In this document: positions 14,101 to 24,405 of the stretch, one piece after another
How the letters are laid out: the number at the start of each line of letters is the position of its first letter
How positions within the stretch are numbered: position 1 is the stretch's first letter
NCBI RefSeq assembly: GCF_011397635.1
Contig: NC_064771.1
Location: 18,229,379-18,293,378 of the forward strand
Origin: Epinephelus fuscoguttatus
Taxonomy: Eukaryota; Chordata; Actinopteri; Perciformes; Serranidae
Direction of reading: 5' to 3'
DNA: 64,000 nucleotides
Notes under the pieces: model-generated
Told to the model about the DNA's origin: nothing
The model's input: the letters and a program-made list of their open reading frames with translations, nothing else
Databases searched by the model: none
Program-made: the position numbers and the translations under genes

Positions 14101-17100
14101 CGATGGCAGGGCCACCCATCGGGACAATGCATCGAACCACACCACAAAAACTGCTCAGGAATAACTTGAAGAACGTGACAAAGATTGAGCATCCATGAAA
14201 TGTGCCAATACCCCACCTCACCAATGCCCTGGTACCAGACACCCCTTAGAGGTCCTGTGTCCATGTCGCAACAGGTCAGATCCTCACCACGAACAGGACT
14301 CAACTCTGACCTGTCGAGGCATGGACACAGGACCTCTAAGAGGTACTGGTGCGTCCCACGGATGCTTGATCGGATTGGGATCTGGGGAATTCGTAGGCCA
14401 CGTTGATGCCTTGAGTTCTTTGTCATGTTCCTCATGACATTCGTGAGCAGTTTTTGCAGTGTGGCATTGGGTATTACCATACTGGGAGGAGGTGTACTTG
14501 GTCTGAAACAGTGTTTGGGTCAGTGGTGTGAGTCAAGAGGCATCCATGTGAATTCTGGAACCAGAAGTTTCACAGCAGAACATTTCATTGTAGCATGATG
14601 ATCAGTATTATTAGCTTAAGCTGACAGGTTTTAATGTTGTGGCTGATCGGTGTAACTTAACTTGACTGCCAATGACTGCTGATGTCCATGAGTCAGATGT
14701 CACTGCCAGATACTTGGTATCTTCCCTGTTGATGCTATACTAGATCTGCGCTACCTTCACCTCTGGCTTGTGTCAAATGCTATGTTGTCTTCAGTCTGGT
14801 TGTTAGGAAGATAAACATACACTCGAATTGATTAATGTCAGATGAATCTGGCAGGATTTCAAAGCAAGAACATTGAAACTTATCAGCCTCTATGTATCTT
14901 CGGAATAAGCAGGCAATTCCCCTGCTTTGACTGAAATAGCAGTTATCAGTTTAATCAGCTACTGCTGGCTCCCTGTATGATTCAGTGTAGAGCAGGAAGA
15001 GATAAACATGTGACTGAGTGCCTTTTGAAAAAATGCAGGCCAACAACACATTATGGGTTTACTTGCGTTCATATTGTGTTGTTATTTAATCTATCCTGTA
15101 ATTAATGACCAGTGAATCATTTGATCTTATAATTACATGCTGGGAAAGGTGTTGACCCAGTTTTCACCTCCATCAGAGTCACTGACAGTTGTTGTTGTTG
15201 TTTTTGTTGTTTTTTTTCATATGTTAAAAAAAAAAAAAAAAAACCAAACAAACTGGTTTGAAAGGACATTGAACTGTTTGCCACGGTTATTTGCCTAGTA
15301 CAAAAGAAAAGGCAATTGTTGTTAGTCTGTGGGGCTGTAAATTTTGTGACACTCACTAGTTTGAGAACTCTGTTTTGGCCTATCCCTACACCTGTCTTCA
15401 GTATTAAACAGGAAAGCACAATAGTTACACCTACACCAATCTAGGGCTGCCCTCTGAAAGACAGATTTGTATCATCAGTCAGAGACCCCTCAGTCGATTC
15501 AGATTGCGTCAAATCAAGCAGGAGGATAGTTTTTTTCTTTTGGTTTTTTGCCAGTCAGTGTGAAGTGTACTTGTGGGGATGTTTTGGTCCAAGATTTTGC
15601 TGCAGCTGCCGCTTTCATGCTGCTCTTTGGTACAGGCAGCTGCGGACACCAGGCCCCCAAGAAGTGCGCCAGGCCTTGAAGCCTATGTCCGTAGTGGCCA
15701 AACCGTGGTACTGCAGTCTACAGGGTCTGTCACATGATGCCATGGGGCCCAAAAAGACCCTTTTCCATAGACTTACATTGGGAAAAAGAAATCTATAAAT
15801 CAGTGGATAATATATATATATATTTTTTTTAAAGTAACAACCCCTGCGAAATGATTCATTTCACTATCAGGATTTAATCTCTTCAACCTGGTAACATTAA
15901 TTTCATCCCGTTCAACTTGGAGGAGCACTTAACCAGAAGTCAGCTGCTTGGCCGTGTTTGGCCATGCTCAGCAGCCATAATTCTATAGGGCGCTTGCTCT
16001 ATGGGGCCAATGATGTGGAGGCAGTGTCGATCATCCTGGTAATTTCATACACCAGAAATAGAGCCTTTGGCTTCTTGCACCACTGAGCAACTTTATGGAA
16101 ATCAATGGGGTGAGGAGGAGAGGCTTTGCCTTGTAAGGCTTTGAAATAATGTTTTCCTCTGACTTCATCTTAGAATTGGTGAATTTACAGCTCACAGTAA
16201 CTTAATATGATACAGTCTGATTTTTTTTAAATAGCTAGTGTCAGCAAAAACTGTTGTTGCACATTTTGAATAAACTGTATTACATGACTGTCACTTAACG
16301 TTCCGCAACAAATGTTGCAAATACACACAAAGATTGTCAATGGACCGCAAAGCTACAACATATGCTATATGCACATTATCAATGGATGAATGCACTGGTT
16401 GGCTTGAACGCAGCTCAACATCAGCGTGCAATCAACTTGAAAAGGCGCTGATCAACAGGATTCCTCATTATGACGAACTTCTGTTTATCCTGTCAAGACA
16501 TAGTGTGTGCATGACTGACCCCACCATCAAAACAAGTTATAGACCAATATACCATGACGTCGCAACCACTTGCGGGTAGAAAACTGCCAACTGATCACAA
16601 TTGTAGAGATATGTAAAACTGAGGAGCTTGTTAATATCTGTGTCATTTTCAGTTATACCTGTAACATTTAAAGATATGTAGATAAACACGGTGGTCCAAC
16701 CTATCTGATGTTTCTATTCTAAATATAGTGTACACTTAAATTGTTATGGGCTTTTTTGGGGGGTGGCTAAAACCAACTAATTCAGGCAACGTCTGACAAT
16801 TGCTGTTAGATGTTTACTTAGGTGGCGCAAGGATTTTCTCCCCAGAAGTTATTACTGCTGGAACAGGGTAACTCGTATTGGATGTCCAAGTCAAAAGAAT
16901 GGAACTAACTTAAGTCTGTTTAACGAAAACTAATACTTTCTTTAACCTCACCAGATGACGAAGTTCTCAACTGAAGCTGGATATCACAACGTGTATCGGC
17001 CTACGCAGCATCTTCATAACAGGAAAGTCTACTCCACCAAATCAGCATCCAGTGCCTCTGGTCCCATAACATTGCTTCTGCTGCTGGCATGTCTTTATAC

Positions 17101-17125
17101 CTTTTCATATAACTTGCACATGTGA
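2048..17125 (+). CDS. Tandem-domain alpha-carbonic anhydrase (CA4-like), GPI-anchored, 5' partial
   Basis: Twelve exons with GT/AG borders and matching phases (2048-2199, 2310-2399, 3830-3896, 4469-4632, 9612-9717, 9796-9825, 9935-10111, 10941-11089, 11198-11287, 13582-13651, 13735-13898, 16955-17125) give 475 codons ending in TGA. Two alpha-CA domains follow each other. Counting from the first full codon, domain 1 has zinc ligands H26, H28 and H52, and domain 2 has H288, H290 and H313; both have the GSEH gate motif and SLTTP. Domain 2 also has the WCY...C cysteines typical of CA IV and a His at the proton-shuttle position (H260). The protein ends in a small-residue stretch and a hydrophobic tail, as in GPI-anchored CA IV. 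The family reversibly hydrates CO2, here outside the cell. The start of domain 1 is not in the window. Two separate genes remain possible, but no second signal-peptide exon fits between the domains. Confidence 0.85.
2310..2399 (+). CDS. Tandem CA, domain 1: third-zinc-His exon
   Basis: Thirty codons starting MHIV (third zinc ligand His) and ending [10 protein letters not shown] before a gtatgt donor. Phase 0 on both sides, exactly like the matching exon of domain 2 at 11198-11287. Confidence 0.88.
2740..3545 (-). mobile_element. Degenerate Tc1-like transposon fragment
   Basis: On the minus strand 2955-3341 encodes the C-terminal half of a Tc1-type transposase ([38 protein letters not shown]). 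The region just before CTQFLEAEN that normally carries a catalytic Asp is altered, and the reading frame is broken upstream. It sits in the intron between exons 2310-2399 and 3830-3896. A dead copy. Confidence 0.75.
3830..3896 (+). CDS. Tandem CA, domain 1: short linker exon
   Basis: 67 nt, phase 0 to phase 1, encoding an acidic stretch then [13 protein letters not shown] with an N-glycosylation sequon. The acceptor is AAG rather than CAG; the CAG a few bases later would break the frame. Least certain border of domain 1. Confidence 0.75.
4469..4632 (+). CDS. Tandem CA, domain 1: SLTTP exon
   Basis: Encodes [26 protein letters not shown] (active-site Thr199/Thr200 equivalents and the CA IV-type disulfide Cys) and MWTVFQEPI. 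Ends phase 0 at gtgagt; the next exon is about 5 kb away. Confidence 0.9.
4750..5620. repeat. Dispersed fish repeat in intron
   Basis: Opens with the GGCAGCTTTATTTGTATAGC type of sequence common at the 3' ends of fish LINE/SINE elements and continues through a low-coding stretch. A minus-strand open frame at 5386-5595 is probably repeat-derived. Family not assigned with certainty. Confidence 0.55.
5621..8738. other. Long intron between domain 1 exons, no exon seen
   Basis: AT-rich intronic sequence. It includes a short (TA)n run near 6400 and, at about 6895-7075, a dispersed repeat that has a second copy at 12535-12705. No open frame with CA or other recognisable similarity. Confidence 0.5.
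6895..7075. repeat. Dispersed repeat, copy 1
   Basis: Shares an ordered series of short blocks (GTGGAACTGTCCCTCC-like, AGTCAAGATGGCAGTGAAGATAA-like, CATATCAGGTATTAATCTG-like) with 12535-12705. The two copies lie in non-equivalent introns, so they are insertions and not part of the domain duplication. Confidence 0.55.
8739..9350. repeat. AACGTTA-rich intronic segment, unassigned
   Basis: Contains at least five copies of the palindromic core AACGTT between about 8890 and 9150. On the minus strand near 9185-9290 there is a short open stretch ([20 protein letters not shown]) that could be a transposase remnant. Such sequence is common in fish DNA transposons, but the family was not recognised. 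Confidence 0.35.
9612..9717 (+). CDS. Tandem CA, domain 1: C-terminal exon without GPI tail
   Basis: Encodes the end of the CA fold ([18 protein letters not shown]) and a short Pro-rich linker. It aligns with the first half of the last exon of domain 2 ([11 protein letters not shown]) but has no hydrophobic tail. A gtgagt donor in phase 1 leads over a 78-nt intron to the first domain 2 exon. If that intron were retained, translation would stop at TGA 9744-9746 and give a soluble form ending after domain 1. Confidence 0.82.
9796..9825 (+). CDS. Tandem CA, domain 2: WCY micro-exon
   Basis: 30-nt exon, phase 1 to phase 1, reading (S)PPWCYDDHC. It matches the 27-nt micro-exon of the downstream CA gene (AWCYHEPAC) and supplies the first disulfide pair of CA IV-type enzymes. 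Confidence 0.85.
9935..10111 (+). CDS. Tandem CA, domain 2: SPINI exon
   Basis: Encodes [11 protein letters not shown], then [14 protein letters not shown] and, at the end, NTGHT, whose His is the usual proton-shuttle position (His64). Phase 1 to phase 1; donor gtttgt. Confidence 0.9.
10255..10560. repeat. Intronic repeat with internal duplication
   Basis: Two similar blocks, about 10275-10310 and 10396-10431, share the pattern ggaatgac.gtaa..cagtacagtggcac. It lies in the intron between the SPINI and zinc-ligand exons of domain 2. No coding content. Confidence 0.4.
10941..11089 (+). CDS. Tandem CA, domain 2: zinc-ligand exon
   Basis: Encodes [14 protein letters not shown], then LHFHWG with two zinc His, and GSEH. 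Very close to the domain 1 exon at 2048-2199 and one codon shorter. Donor gtagtt. Confidence 0.9.
11198..11287 (+). CDS. Tandem CA, domain 2: third-zinc-His exon
   Basis: Thirty codons, MHIV through [10 protein letters not shown], phase 0 on both sides, donor gtaaaa. Same length and borders as its domain 1 counterpart. Confidence 0.9.
11650..12240 (-). mobile_element. PIF/Harbinger-like transposase remnant
   Basis: On the minus strand 11849-12187 encodes a stretch resembling the N-terminal part of HARBI1-type transposases ([15 protein letters not shown] then YFRMTQ), after which the frame decays. The flank near 11650 (aggccctaatcacag) resembles a terminal repeat. Inactive insertion in a CA intron. 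Confidence 0.5.
12535..12705. repeat. Dispersed repeat, copy 2
   Basis: Second copy of the repeat at 6895-7075, diverged but in the same orientation, ending at CATGTCAGATATGGAATTAA. Confidence 0.5.
13117..13167. repeat. Perfect 23-bp inverted repeat (hairpin)
   Basis: Arms 13117-13139 and 13145-13167 are perfectly complementary, with a 5-nt loop (taaag). It lies in the intron before exon 13582. It could be a transposon end fusion, a recent palindromic insertion or a small-RNA precursor; the very short loop argues against a classical microRNA. Confidence 0.75.
13582..13651 (+). CDS. Tandem CA, domain 2: short linker exon
   Basis: 70-nt exon after a tctgtag acceptor, encoding [20 protein letters not shown] and ending phase 1 at gtgagt. 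Counterpart of 3830-3896. Confidence 0.85.
13735..13898 (+). CDS. Tandem CA, domain 2: SLTTP exon
   Basis: Encodes [27 protein letters not shown] and VWTVFKESI. Exactly the same length (164 nt) and phase as 4469-4632. Donor gtacgt. Confidence 0.9.
13962..14657. mobile_element. Tc1-like fold-back element
   Basis: The ends are inverted copies of a fish Tc1-type terminus (CACAACATTAAAACCACTGA at the left, the inverse ending CTGATCGGTGTA at the right). The left half carries sequence of a Tc1-like transposase gene; the right half, from about 14310, carries the same gene in inverse orientation, so the copy is a large imperfect palindrome. It lies in the intron before the last CA exon. Open frames here are transposon debris. 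Confidence 0.65.
15550..16130. repeat. Dispersed repeat in the last CA intron
   Basis: Moderately GC-rich segment with blocks such as CATAGACTTACATTGGG and CTATAGGGCGCTTGCTC that recur widely in fish genomes. Interrupted by a (TA)n run near 15810. Exact family not known to me. Confidence 0.4.
16955..17125 (+). CDS. Tandem CA, domain 2: last exon with GPI-type tail
   Basis: Follows a cctcaccag acceptor. Encodes [13 protein letters not shown], then a Ser/Ala/Gly-rich stretch (SASSASG, a plausible omega-site region), a hydrophobic tail (LLLLLACLY) and TGA. The short hydrophobic end with almost nothing after it fits GPI attachment better than a cytoplasmic domain. Confidence 0.85.
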   Translation: MTKFSTEAGYHNVYRPTQHLHNRKVYSTKSASSASGPITLLLLLACLYTFSYNLHM

Positions 17126-17955
17126 GAAGGTCAGTTAATCGAAACTGCTATAAAGAAGTATATTGCACTAATTGCTCATCTTGCACTATTAAGTTTATTA
17201 TTCCAATATTTCTTGCTTCATTGGGGATTTCAATTTAAATACATTTCAGTATTCAGTTATGTAATCTCATAATCAAGGCATTGTAACTATAGGCTGGCCA
17301 AAAAAAGCTTCATTTTTCTGTTTTATCAGACTCTAGGGTGCTGCAGTTCTAATAATGTTGTTTAATAATACTGTTTTGACCACTCAGCCATTTTAAATTC
17401 AACTACAGTAGTAAAAATAATATTAATGGCATGATTTATAAGTAGGGTGGGTCATAATTGATCATGTACAGCACTACCAATAAGAATCAACTAAATCTCA
17501 GGTAATTCAAGACTACTGTGTGATATGCTGAATGATTCAATGATTACAGTTGTTGACTGTGCAGAACACAGACAAAGAAAATTTAATATTGCACTAAGTG
17601 TTCTTGTTTTTTCATCACTGGGCAATGCACTATACCATTGTAACCACTTAAAAAAATAATTGAATTAAAAATAAATAAATATATCAGTGCTATTTGGGTG
17701 TAAATGCTTCCATGAATTGCCATTTGTGTTATTGTTCTGCAGCATTATGTCATTGTGGATAAGAACAAATGTCAAGTAAGCAGCTACCTACATAACCTGT
17801 TGTTGTGCTATTAAAGCTGCTGCAAATATTATCAGTCAATTTCAGTCCTTTTTAAAGTGTTGGAAATTTGAAACAGTACATTAATTCAAAATCAAACACT
17901 TTTAAGAACAATACAAGCTGATAAAATGGTACCACACCTTTCAAGAGTCAAAATA
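17126..17955. other. 3' flank of the tandem CA gene
   Basis: AT-rich sequence that probably includes the 3' UTR. AATAAA-type hexamers occur near 17665-17680 but cannot be assigned without transcript data. No other feature seen. Confidence 0.4.
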
Positions 17956-18225
17956 TAAGTCAATCATTTTCTGTAGCCACTTATCCTGGTAGGGGTTGCG
18001 GGAGCCTATTCCAGCTGACATTGGGCCAGAGGCAGGGTACACCCTTGACAGGTCACCAGACTATCACAGGGCTGACACAGAGACAGACAACCATTCACGC
18101 TTACATTCACACAAGTTTGGAGTCACCAATTAACCTGCATGTCTTTGAAGTTGCAGAACCCGGAGAAACCCACGCTGACAGGGGGAGAACATGCTGTGAT
18201 TGCATCACTGTGCCACCCTGAATAC
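17955..18225 (-). mobile_element. SINE-like repeat, minus orientation
   Basis: Inverse of the repeat at 56445-56815: shared blocks include the segments around GCCACTTATCCTGG, CAGGGTACACCC, CACCAGACTATC and AATTAACCTGCATGTC. It lacks the tRNA-like head present in the other copy, so it is truncated. Confidence 0.65.
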
Positions 18226-18289
18226 AATAATTAACAATGATCCAGATCATCAAACACATAAAGGGTCAATGCCATCACTTAATGGTATG

Positions 18290-18800
18290 GACCTGCTATC
18301 ATTTACAAATCAGTGGATATTCTCATTTATCCAGGTCATAGTTGATCTGACAGATGTTTGAAAAAGGTATAAAAGAAGCCATCCATGTGAAATTGGAAAA
18401 ACCATCTCTCAGTAGAGGAGGTATGCGACACCACCTATCCCCCACCTATAATGCTGTCCTTTCATCCTTGCCCAGGAGATTTAACAGCTTAACCTCTAAA
18501 AACAATGGTCATTCACAAATGGCCTCATGTGACTCTAACGACTCCAACCAACAACCGGTGCAGCAGGAGTTTCGACGACCGTTGTTGACACACCATTGGA
18601 GCATCATTGGCCTTGTGAAGACCTCCTCAGAGGTTAAATACCTGGGTTTTTCCACACCAGTTTGTCAGACTAGTTCCAGCCTAGTCCGACAAGCATGAAC
18701 TGATGAAGTCTCTTGGATAAGAGGTGAAACGTCTTCTAAGACAAAACTAAGTCCAGTTGCGTTCGATTCAATTGCCTTGAGATATCCAGTATGAATGCAT
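18290..18800 (+). mobile_element. Penelope-like retroelement, 3' fragment
   Basis: Encodes FEKGIKEAIHVKLEKPSLSR then HHLSPTYNAVLSSLPRRFN, which resembles the C-terminal end of fish Penelope-like ORFs. It is followed by the common downstream block GATGAAGTCTCTTGGATAAG and gaggtgaaacgtcttc. A 5'-truncated copy; family call from memory. Confidence 0.5.
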
Positions 18801-18924
18801 TTATCATTTTAGATAAAAGCCACATTAATGTAAAATCATCAAGTTTACACTGCTCGAGCCACATGACGTGGATTCGGTTCACAAACAAACGACTTTAGAT
18901 TCAACAAAAGCCAAAAAAAACATT

Positions 18925-19235
18925 GCGACTTGGACGTGAACACCAATGACTTGTGACTTCACTTGGACTTGAGCCTTTTGACATGAAAATACTTGACAAC
19001 TTGATACCCCAAGCCCAAAGTTGTGAAAAGTATGTTAAGGTTGGTGATGCTGCATACCACATTGAAGTACTCTATTTACTGTTCAACATTTACTTTTATA
19101 TTAAATGTCAAGACAGACACATTACATTTGATGAAGAGCGCATTATAGTTTGCTCACAACTTAACTTGAAACTTGAGTGCAAAGACTTTGGACTTACTTG
19201 TGACTTGAGACCTGGTCCCACCTCTGTGGACCAGT
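18925..19235. repeat. ACTTG-rich dispersed repeat
   Basis: Many short units of acttg/gacttgag type (gtgacttcacttggacttgag and similar), a degenerate repeat seen often in fish intergenic DNA. Open frames across it look non-coding. Confidence 0.45.
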
Positions 19236-22200
19236 CTCCACTGCTATCCTGAATGTTCAAGAAGCCCAGCTATATACCACCTAACCAGCAATGACCATTT
19301 TGTTAAGTTAGCAGCTTGCTAGCTAAAAAAAACAAGCATCTGCTGTAACAAGCTGAAAGAGAATAAACTATTGGATATTGGACTCTAATCAGGTGGCCAG
19401 AAACTATAAATAAATCTAAATGTTGCTTTATGTCCACTGGTTGTGACTGTGTTAGCTGATGTGTTCACTATAACAATTTAACAAGCATGTGAAATAGTGG
19501 TAGGTTTTTATCTGCCACCTTGTGTTGTTTTTCTGACTCTATGAATCAAAATTGGGTCAGCTCAACAAGATTAAATCTAAAGACTGACATGACTTTGGAT
19601 GCCACCTGTGACCTGAGGTTACTTGGTAAAAACTGAGTTGGAAAAAAACCACAGCAGCACAACAACAACAAAACTGATACTCTGGCAGACAGATGAGATG
19701 GCAATTGGCACTGTGGCACATACTTTCTTAAGGTTTGTACCAACCAGACATGCCAGTTCAACAAAGTTATTTCCTACTAACTACTATTTATGACACACAA
19801 AGCTGTTCATGGCATTGTTTGTGCACCAACAGGTTGTTTTCACCCCCTCCCTGGTATTATTGTGACGTGTGAGGCTCCCTCAGAATCAACTAATGGAATA
19901 AAGATGCTTTATAATGAGACGCCATGGAGCTCATTCTCTCTGGTGAGACATGATCTGCTCCATACATATTGTGACGCCTCGGCAGCCTTTTGCGTTGTAT
20001 CTTTATGTAGGGGGTTGGCGGTTAGGTTTAGGTACCAAAAGTCCTTGGTTAGGAAAAGATTGGGGATGCTGTTAGTCATGCCATTTGACTCTTGTGACTT
20101 ACAACTCATTTAAAAAATAAGTTTCACATGGAACACAAACACCTTTCTCCCGGGTCAAAGGTCTGTCCTTGTTTAATGTACCCTTATTCAGTGGTTCATA
20201 TGCTATCATGCTATGTAAAGTTAAGTACTTAACTAAAGTTACATAAGCTAGCTTTAGGCAAAGTGCATCACAGGTTTAGGAAGAGAAACATGGTGACAAT
20301 GTACCTTAAAATGACACAAAGCACACGTGGTTTCACATGGTTCAGAACACTGGTCTCAAGGGGAAAGTCTGTGACCCATCCACTACCCCAGTCTGTCTCC
20401 TAATGCATACGTCTTCCTTCGTGACTGCTGCCTTCCTGATTAGGTGGGTTATACACAAATTACTGGCCCACGATTACATAGGTTATATACGAATTGTTGT
20501 GCATTACTTTTTATAGGTATACATATGAACAGGGCATTAGAACAGCCTGGCATGTTTGATCCATCCAATTCCCCTGCCACTTCTCAAAAAATACACACTC
20601 CATGCAGTTAGTTATAGTTTCAAAGCAGGGTTTGAGCCACCAAACGTGGGTGTCTCTCATCGACCTGTTCCTGCTTTTCCAGCAGTTTTTATGCAACCAA
20701 ATGTTGGTGTTTTAACCAAAACATGATTTTTTTTCCTAACCATAATGATTTTTGTGCCTAAACCTAACCAAACATTCCCCACAGCCTTGTTTAGAAAGAT
20801 AAAATTTCTGCTATGAAATAATGTACAAATGTAACACATCTGTGATTTGCAGGAACTGGCGATGGGGATGTCTAACTGCTGGGAATCTGTATTTTCAGAG
20901 AAACAAGACTTCAGACAGGTTTTTGGTACAGTGGGTCTTTTTTTAGACAAACGTTTTGGTTGTTTGAACAAAGGCACTCCACACCTTAGGTGCTTTCCAT
21001 TTCTAGCGCCTCCTGAGAGAGCAGCAGTATTTCACAAGTCAAAAGTCAAACAGCATATGTCTGGGAATGAGTTGGTGACATTCTTCAACATTGAGTCATC
21101 ATTACTTTTTTTCCCCTCAGGAAATAATGATCATTCTTTTGTGTTTACTTACCTTTTGTGTGGTGAAACACCAAAAGCTAGTTTGTAAGAATGCCAACAG
21201 GAGGAACAAGCTAATGGACCTTGGACGTCTGAATCACTCAAAAGAGCATTTTCCTTCCAGAAATACATTCTTGAATTCATCATGTGGGTTTTAACAGAAT
21301 CAGATCTCAGTGTTTTTGTTCTCACACACCCTGCATCTGGCCTCATATTAATTAACAGTACTTGGGTGACTCACTGGGTCATAAATTTGTAATTAAATTG
21401 TCACAGGTTTGGCTTGCTGTTTGTATGCTGCCAGGGCATAGCCATCACTTCAGAAGTGAGGTAGACAAATTGTTCGGAGGTCTACTGAGCGATTTATCAT
21501 CCTCTCACATTCAGTTGCACTTCACCTCACAACCATTATATCGTATTATATTCAACCTCTTCTTCTTCTTTTAATGCCTAATTTTAACTGGCCAGTGGAG
21601 CTTTACTGCCACCATTTGCCCACAATGTCAAAATGTGCAGCTTTTAGCTAGTTAGCAAACTAGCATTAACATTCACGTTATCGTTCGCAGTACCAAATCA
21701 TTACAGACTGCTAAATTAACCCAATAAGCACTGCTGGCTTATACCCGACAACAGTATAGTGGTGCTTAGTGCAAAAAACACATGTATTTGTACAATGTAG
21801 GGACGTTCACAGTCGCACAGTCCTCAGCCGCCATTTTCAGTTTGAAAAGTGGTCCCTCTCCTTCCACTACGTAGCCAAGATGGCGACCATTGAGGGCGAG
21901 GAGTGTCCATAGTTCCACACTCAACTTCTTGACCGTTTTGAGTGCACCATCCGGGTACTCATCATGCACTGCATTTTTCCATACTTCTCAGTGTGAACGC
22001 ACTTATGCACTCAAAATATTAAGTGTAAATACAGGGGATTGGGATACTGGGATTGTTTTGCCTCTGTGGTAGATTTGCATCTGCATAAAAAGATAAATAT
22101 TACAACTAAAACATTTATTTCAAGCTAAGGGTTGCCAAGTTTCCTCACACCATTTTCTCTGCCTTCTGTTATTTCAAGAACTTGTTAGTTCTGCATCTCA

Positions 22201-22860
22201 CACGACAGGTTTAGCAGAACAGTGCACAGATGATGATTACTTCTCTCTGACTGCATGTTAAACCATCTCTTGCCATCTACGCAGCCAAGAACAATCTTTA
22301 AACCATTTTTCCTGAGAATAGGTAGGGGTGGACAGGTATGGCATTCATAACTGGCCAATTTAGGTGTGGTCCAATCTCCTCCGCTCCCTCACCTGTGGCT
22401 TCATCTTCACCTGCCTGTCTGGTCTGTCTGTCTGTCTGTCATTCTCTTAAACCCACTCTCCCTGCTTGACGGTATCACATGAAATGCACATGCTTGCGAA
22501 AAAACATGCTTAGAGGAATATGTCATCTTAAATTAACGTCAGGATTTGACTGTTGTGATGTCATTATTCGGTCTTAACCATCAACACATGCTCCTTCTCT
22601 CACCTACCTTCATGTCACCTGCTCTCCCCGCCCCCCTCTACCTGTCGCTGTGCCACGATGTCCAGGAATGGATTACGAACCATTTCTGATCTGAAAGGCA
22701 ATGATTACTTTCCCAAGAAACACTGACTCATTTCTCATCTTGTCACTCCCACACCTACTTTTGTTTCCGGTGACACCAACTGTGAACAGCTATACAGTCT
22801 ATGAACACACGAAGAATAAAAGCTGCTACTGTCTACATTAATTACATATAATTAAGAATA
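19236..22860. other. Intergenic, no gene recognised
   Basis: AT-rich DNA with scattered repeat-like stretches (for example around 21760-22000 and the gtct run near 22425). Open frames are short, without splice-compatible neighbours or family similarity. Confidence 0.45.
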
Positions 22861-23055
22861 CACACACATGGGGTGTTGGTGGCTTAATGGTAGAGCAGGC
22901 ACCCCATGTACAAGGCTTTTGCTGCAGTGGCCTGGGTTCGACTCCAGCCTGTGGCCCTTTGCTGCATGTCTCTCCCTCTCTCTCCCCCCCTTCACACTTC
23001 ACTATCCTATCAATTAAAGGCAAAAAATGCCCTAAAAAATATCTTTAAAAAAAAG
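22861..23055 (+). mobile_element. tRNA-derived SINE
   Basis: Has a pol III box A-like block (TGGCTTAATGGTAGAGCAGG) and a box B-like block (GGTTCGACTCC), then a conserved body (CCTTTGCTGCATGTC) and an A-rich tail. Best preserved of the five copies of this family in the window (others at 24255, 30310, 45845 and 62405). Confidence 0.8.
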
Positions 23056-23112
23056 AATACACACGCATTGTTGGTATGTCATATGTGTGGCTAATTGACT
23101 TTCCAAGTAACT

Positions 23113-23458
23113 TGGGCTGAGTTCAGACTGCAGACCAGATTTGTTTCTCAAATCAGATCTTTACAACAAGACCTTCTGCACTGTTACTTGCAAGTGACAA
23201 GACATTACCAACCTATCTGCATTGGTTGCTGTGGTAACAGCATACCAAGTCCAACATAGGACTCTAGCTGTAGAAATGTGATTGTAGAAATGTGATCAGA
23301 ATGGCATTTCAGACCACCTTCTAATGTAGTTTGGATCCCATTCCATCACATTTCATGTGTTGTCTGCTGCCCAGACTTTCTAAAATCAATCTTGATATCG
23401 CAGCAATCTAGATTTGCTCAAAAATGAATCTGGGCTGGCAGTCTGAACAAGGCCTCAG
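23113..23458. mobile_element. MITE-like element with terminal inverted repeats
   Basis: Left end GGGCTGAGTTCAGACTGCAG and right end (inverse) CTGAGGCCTTGTTCAGACTG share a TTCAGACTG core with related flanking bases, giving imperfect terminal inverted repeats about 345 bp apart. Non-coding; superfamily unclear (possibly hAT-like). Confidence 0.5.
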
Positions 23459-24254
23459 CCATGATTGCTAACATTAGTGATGGTTGATAAGTTCAAGACT
23501 TTCCTTATGCTCTATCCATTCACAATTCTCTCTCTGTCCCACTCCCACCACTTCCACCAATCAGCTGACTAGGGGTGTTAGCCAGTCAGATTTTGCCACA
23601 ATGTCCCTCAGCCGTTAATGTTGCTGCTGCCAAACTTGAAATCTGTTCTCCTCTGTGCTCCTGTCAGTTTTAATTTTAGGCAGAATCTTCATGCCCTCCT
23701 CCACCCCATTCACCTCCAGAACCCAGGACAAGCTTATCAAGAGTCGATTCCTCTTCACATCCTGATCCTCAGCTCCCTCTTCATCTTATCTCATCACCAC
23801 CATTATCACCACCAGCGTCTAGACTCCATAGGGAGGGGGTTCCCTTATATACTATGTCTTTACCACCCTCCTGGAAAAGATGACATTACAATGGGGTCTA
23901 AGACTTTTTACATACTTGTGCATATAAATGTCTAGAAATAGTACAGACTTGTTACCACACTTACTTTGTGGTGTTTTATTCAACAAGTTATTAATGATGT
24001 ATCATGTTTTAGATATCCATCCAGTCAGACCTCAGAATCAGCAGCTGTCAGAGCACTTGTTTTTATCTCTTTTATGTCTTTATCTCCACAAGTCAATGGT
24101 TCATTGCTGCTCTGTGCACACAAGAGGACACTGGTGCAGCCAGATCGGAATCCGGTGCACCCTGAGAAATGTACAATGTTTTTGTGGAGCTGTGTGAAAA
24201 GTTTTTAATGTGTTAGTCTCCAACACACGTTTTCATGTACATCTTGGCACTACT

Positions 24255-24405
24255 TTTTTTTTTGTTTGTTTGTTTGTTTGTAAAGATATTTTTTGGGCCA
24301 TTTTGCCTTTAATGGACAGGGCAAGTTGGATTTGAACCTGGGCCGCTGCGGCAACAGCCTTGTATATGGGGCGCCTGCTCTATCACTAAGCCACCGACGC
24401 CCCCT
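24255..24405 (-). mobile_element. tRNA-derived SINE, minus orientation
   Basis: Inverse copy of the 22861 family: T-rich tail with a gttt run, then body and box B (GAACCTGGGCCGC) and box A (TATCACTAAGCCACC) in reverse. Confidence 0.75.

Noticed and set aside
14082-14480. 132-codon minus-strand open frame
   Set aside because: It lies inside the fold-back Tc1-like element and crosses its inversion point; no intact transposase is encoded.
22861-22960. tRNA-like sequence (also at 24255, 45845, 56445 and 62405)
   Set aside because: Box A/B-like blocks sit in SINE heads with conserved SINE bodies and tails; they do not fold as functional tRNAs by inspection.
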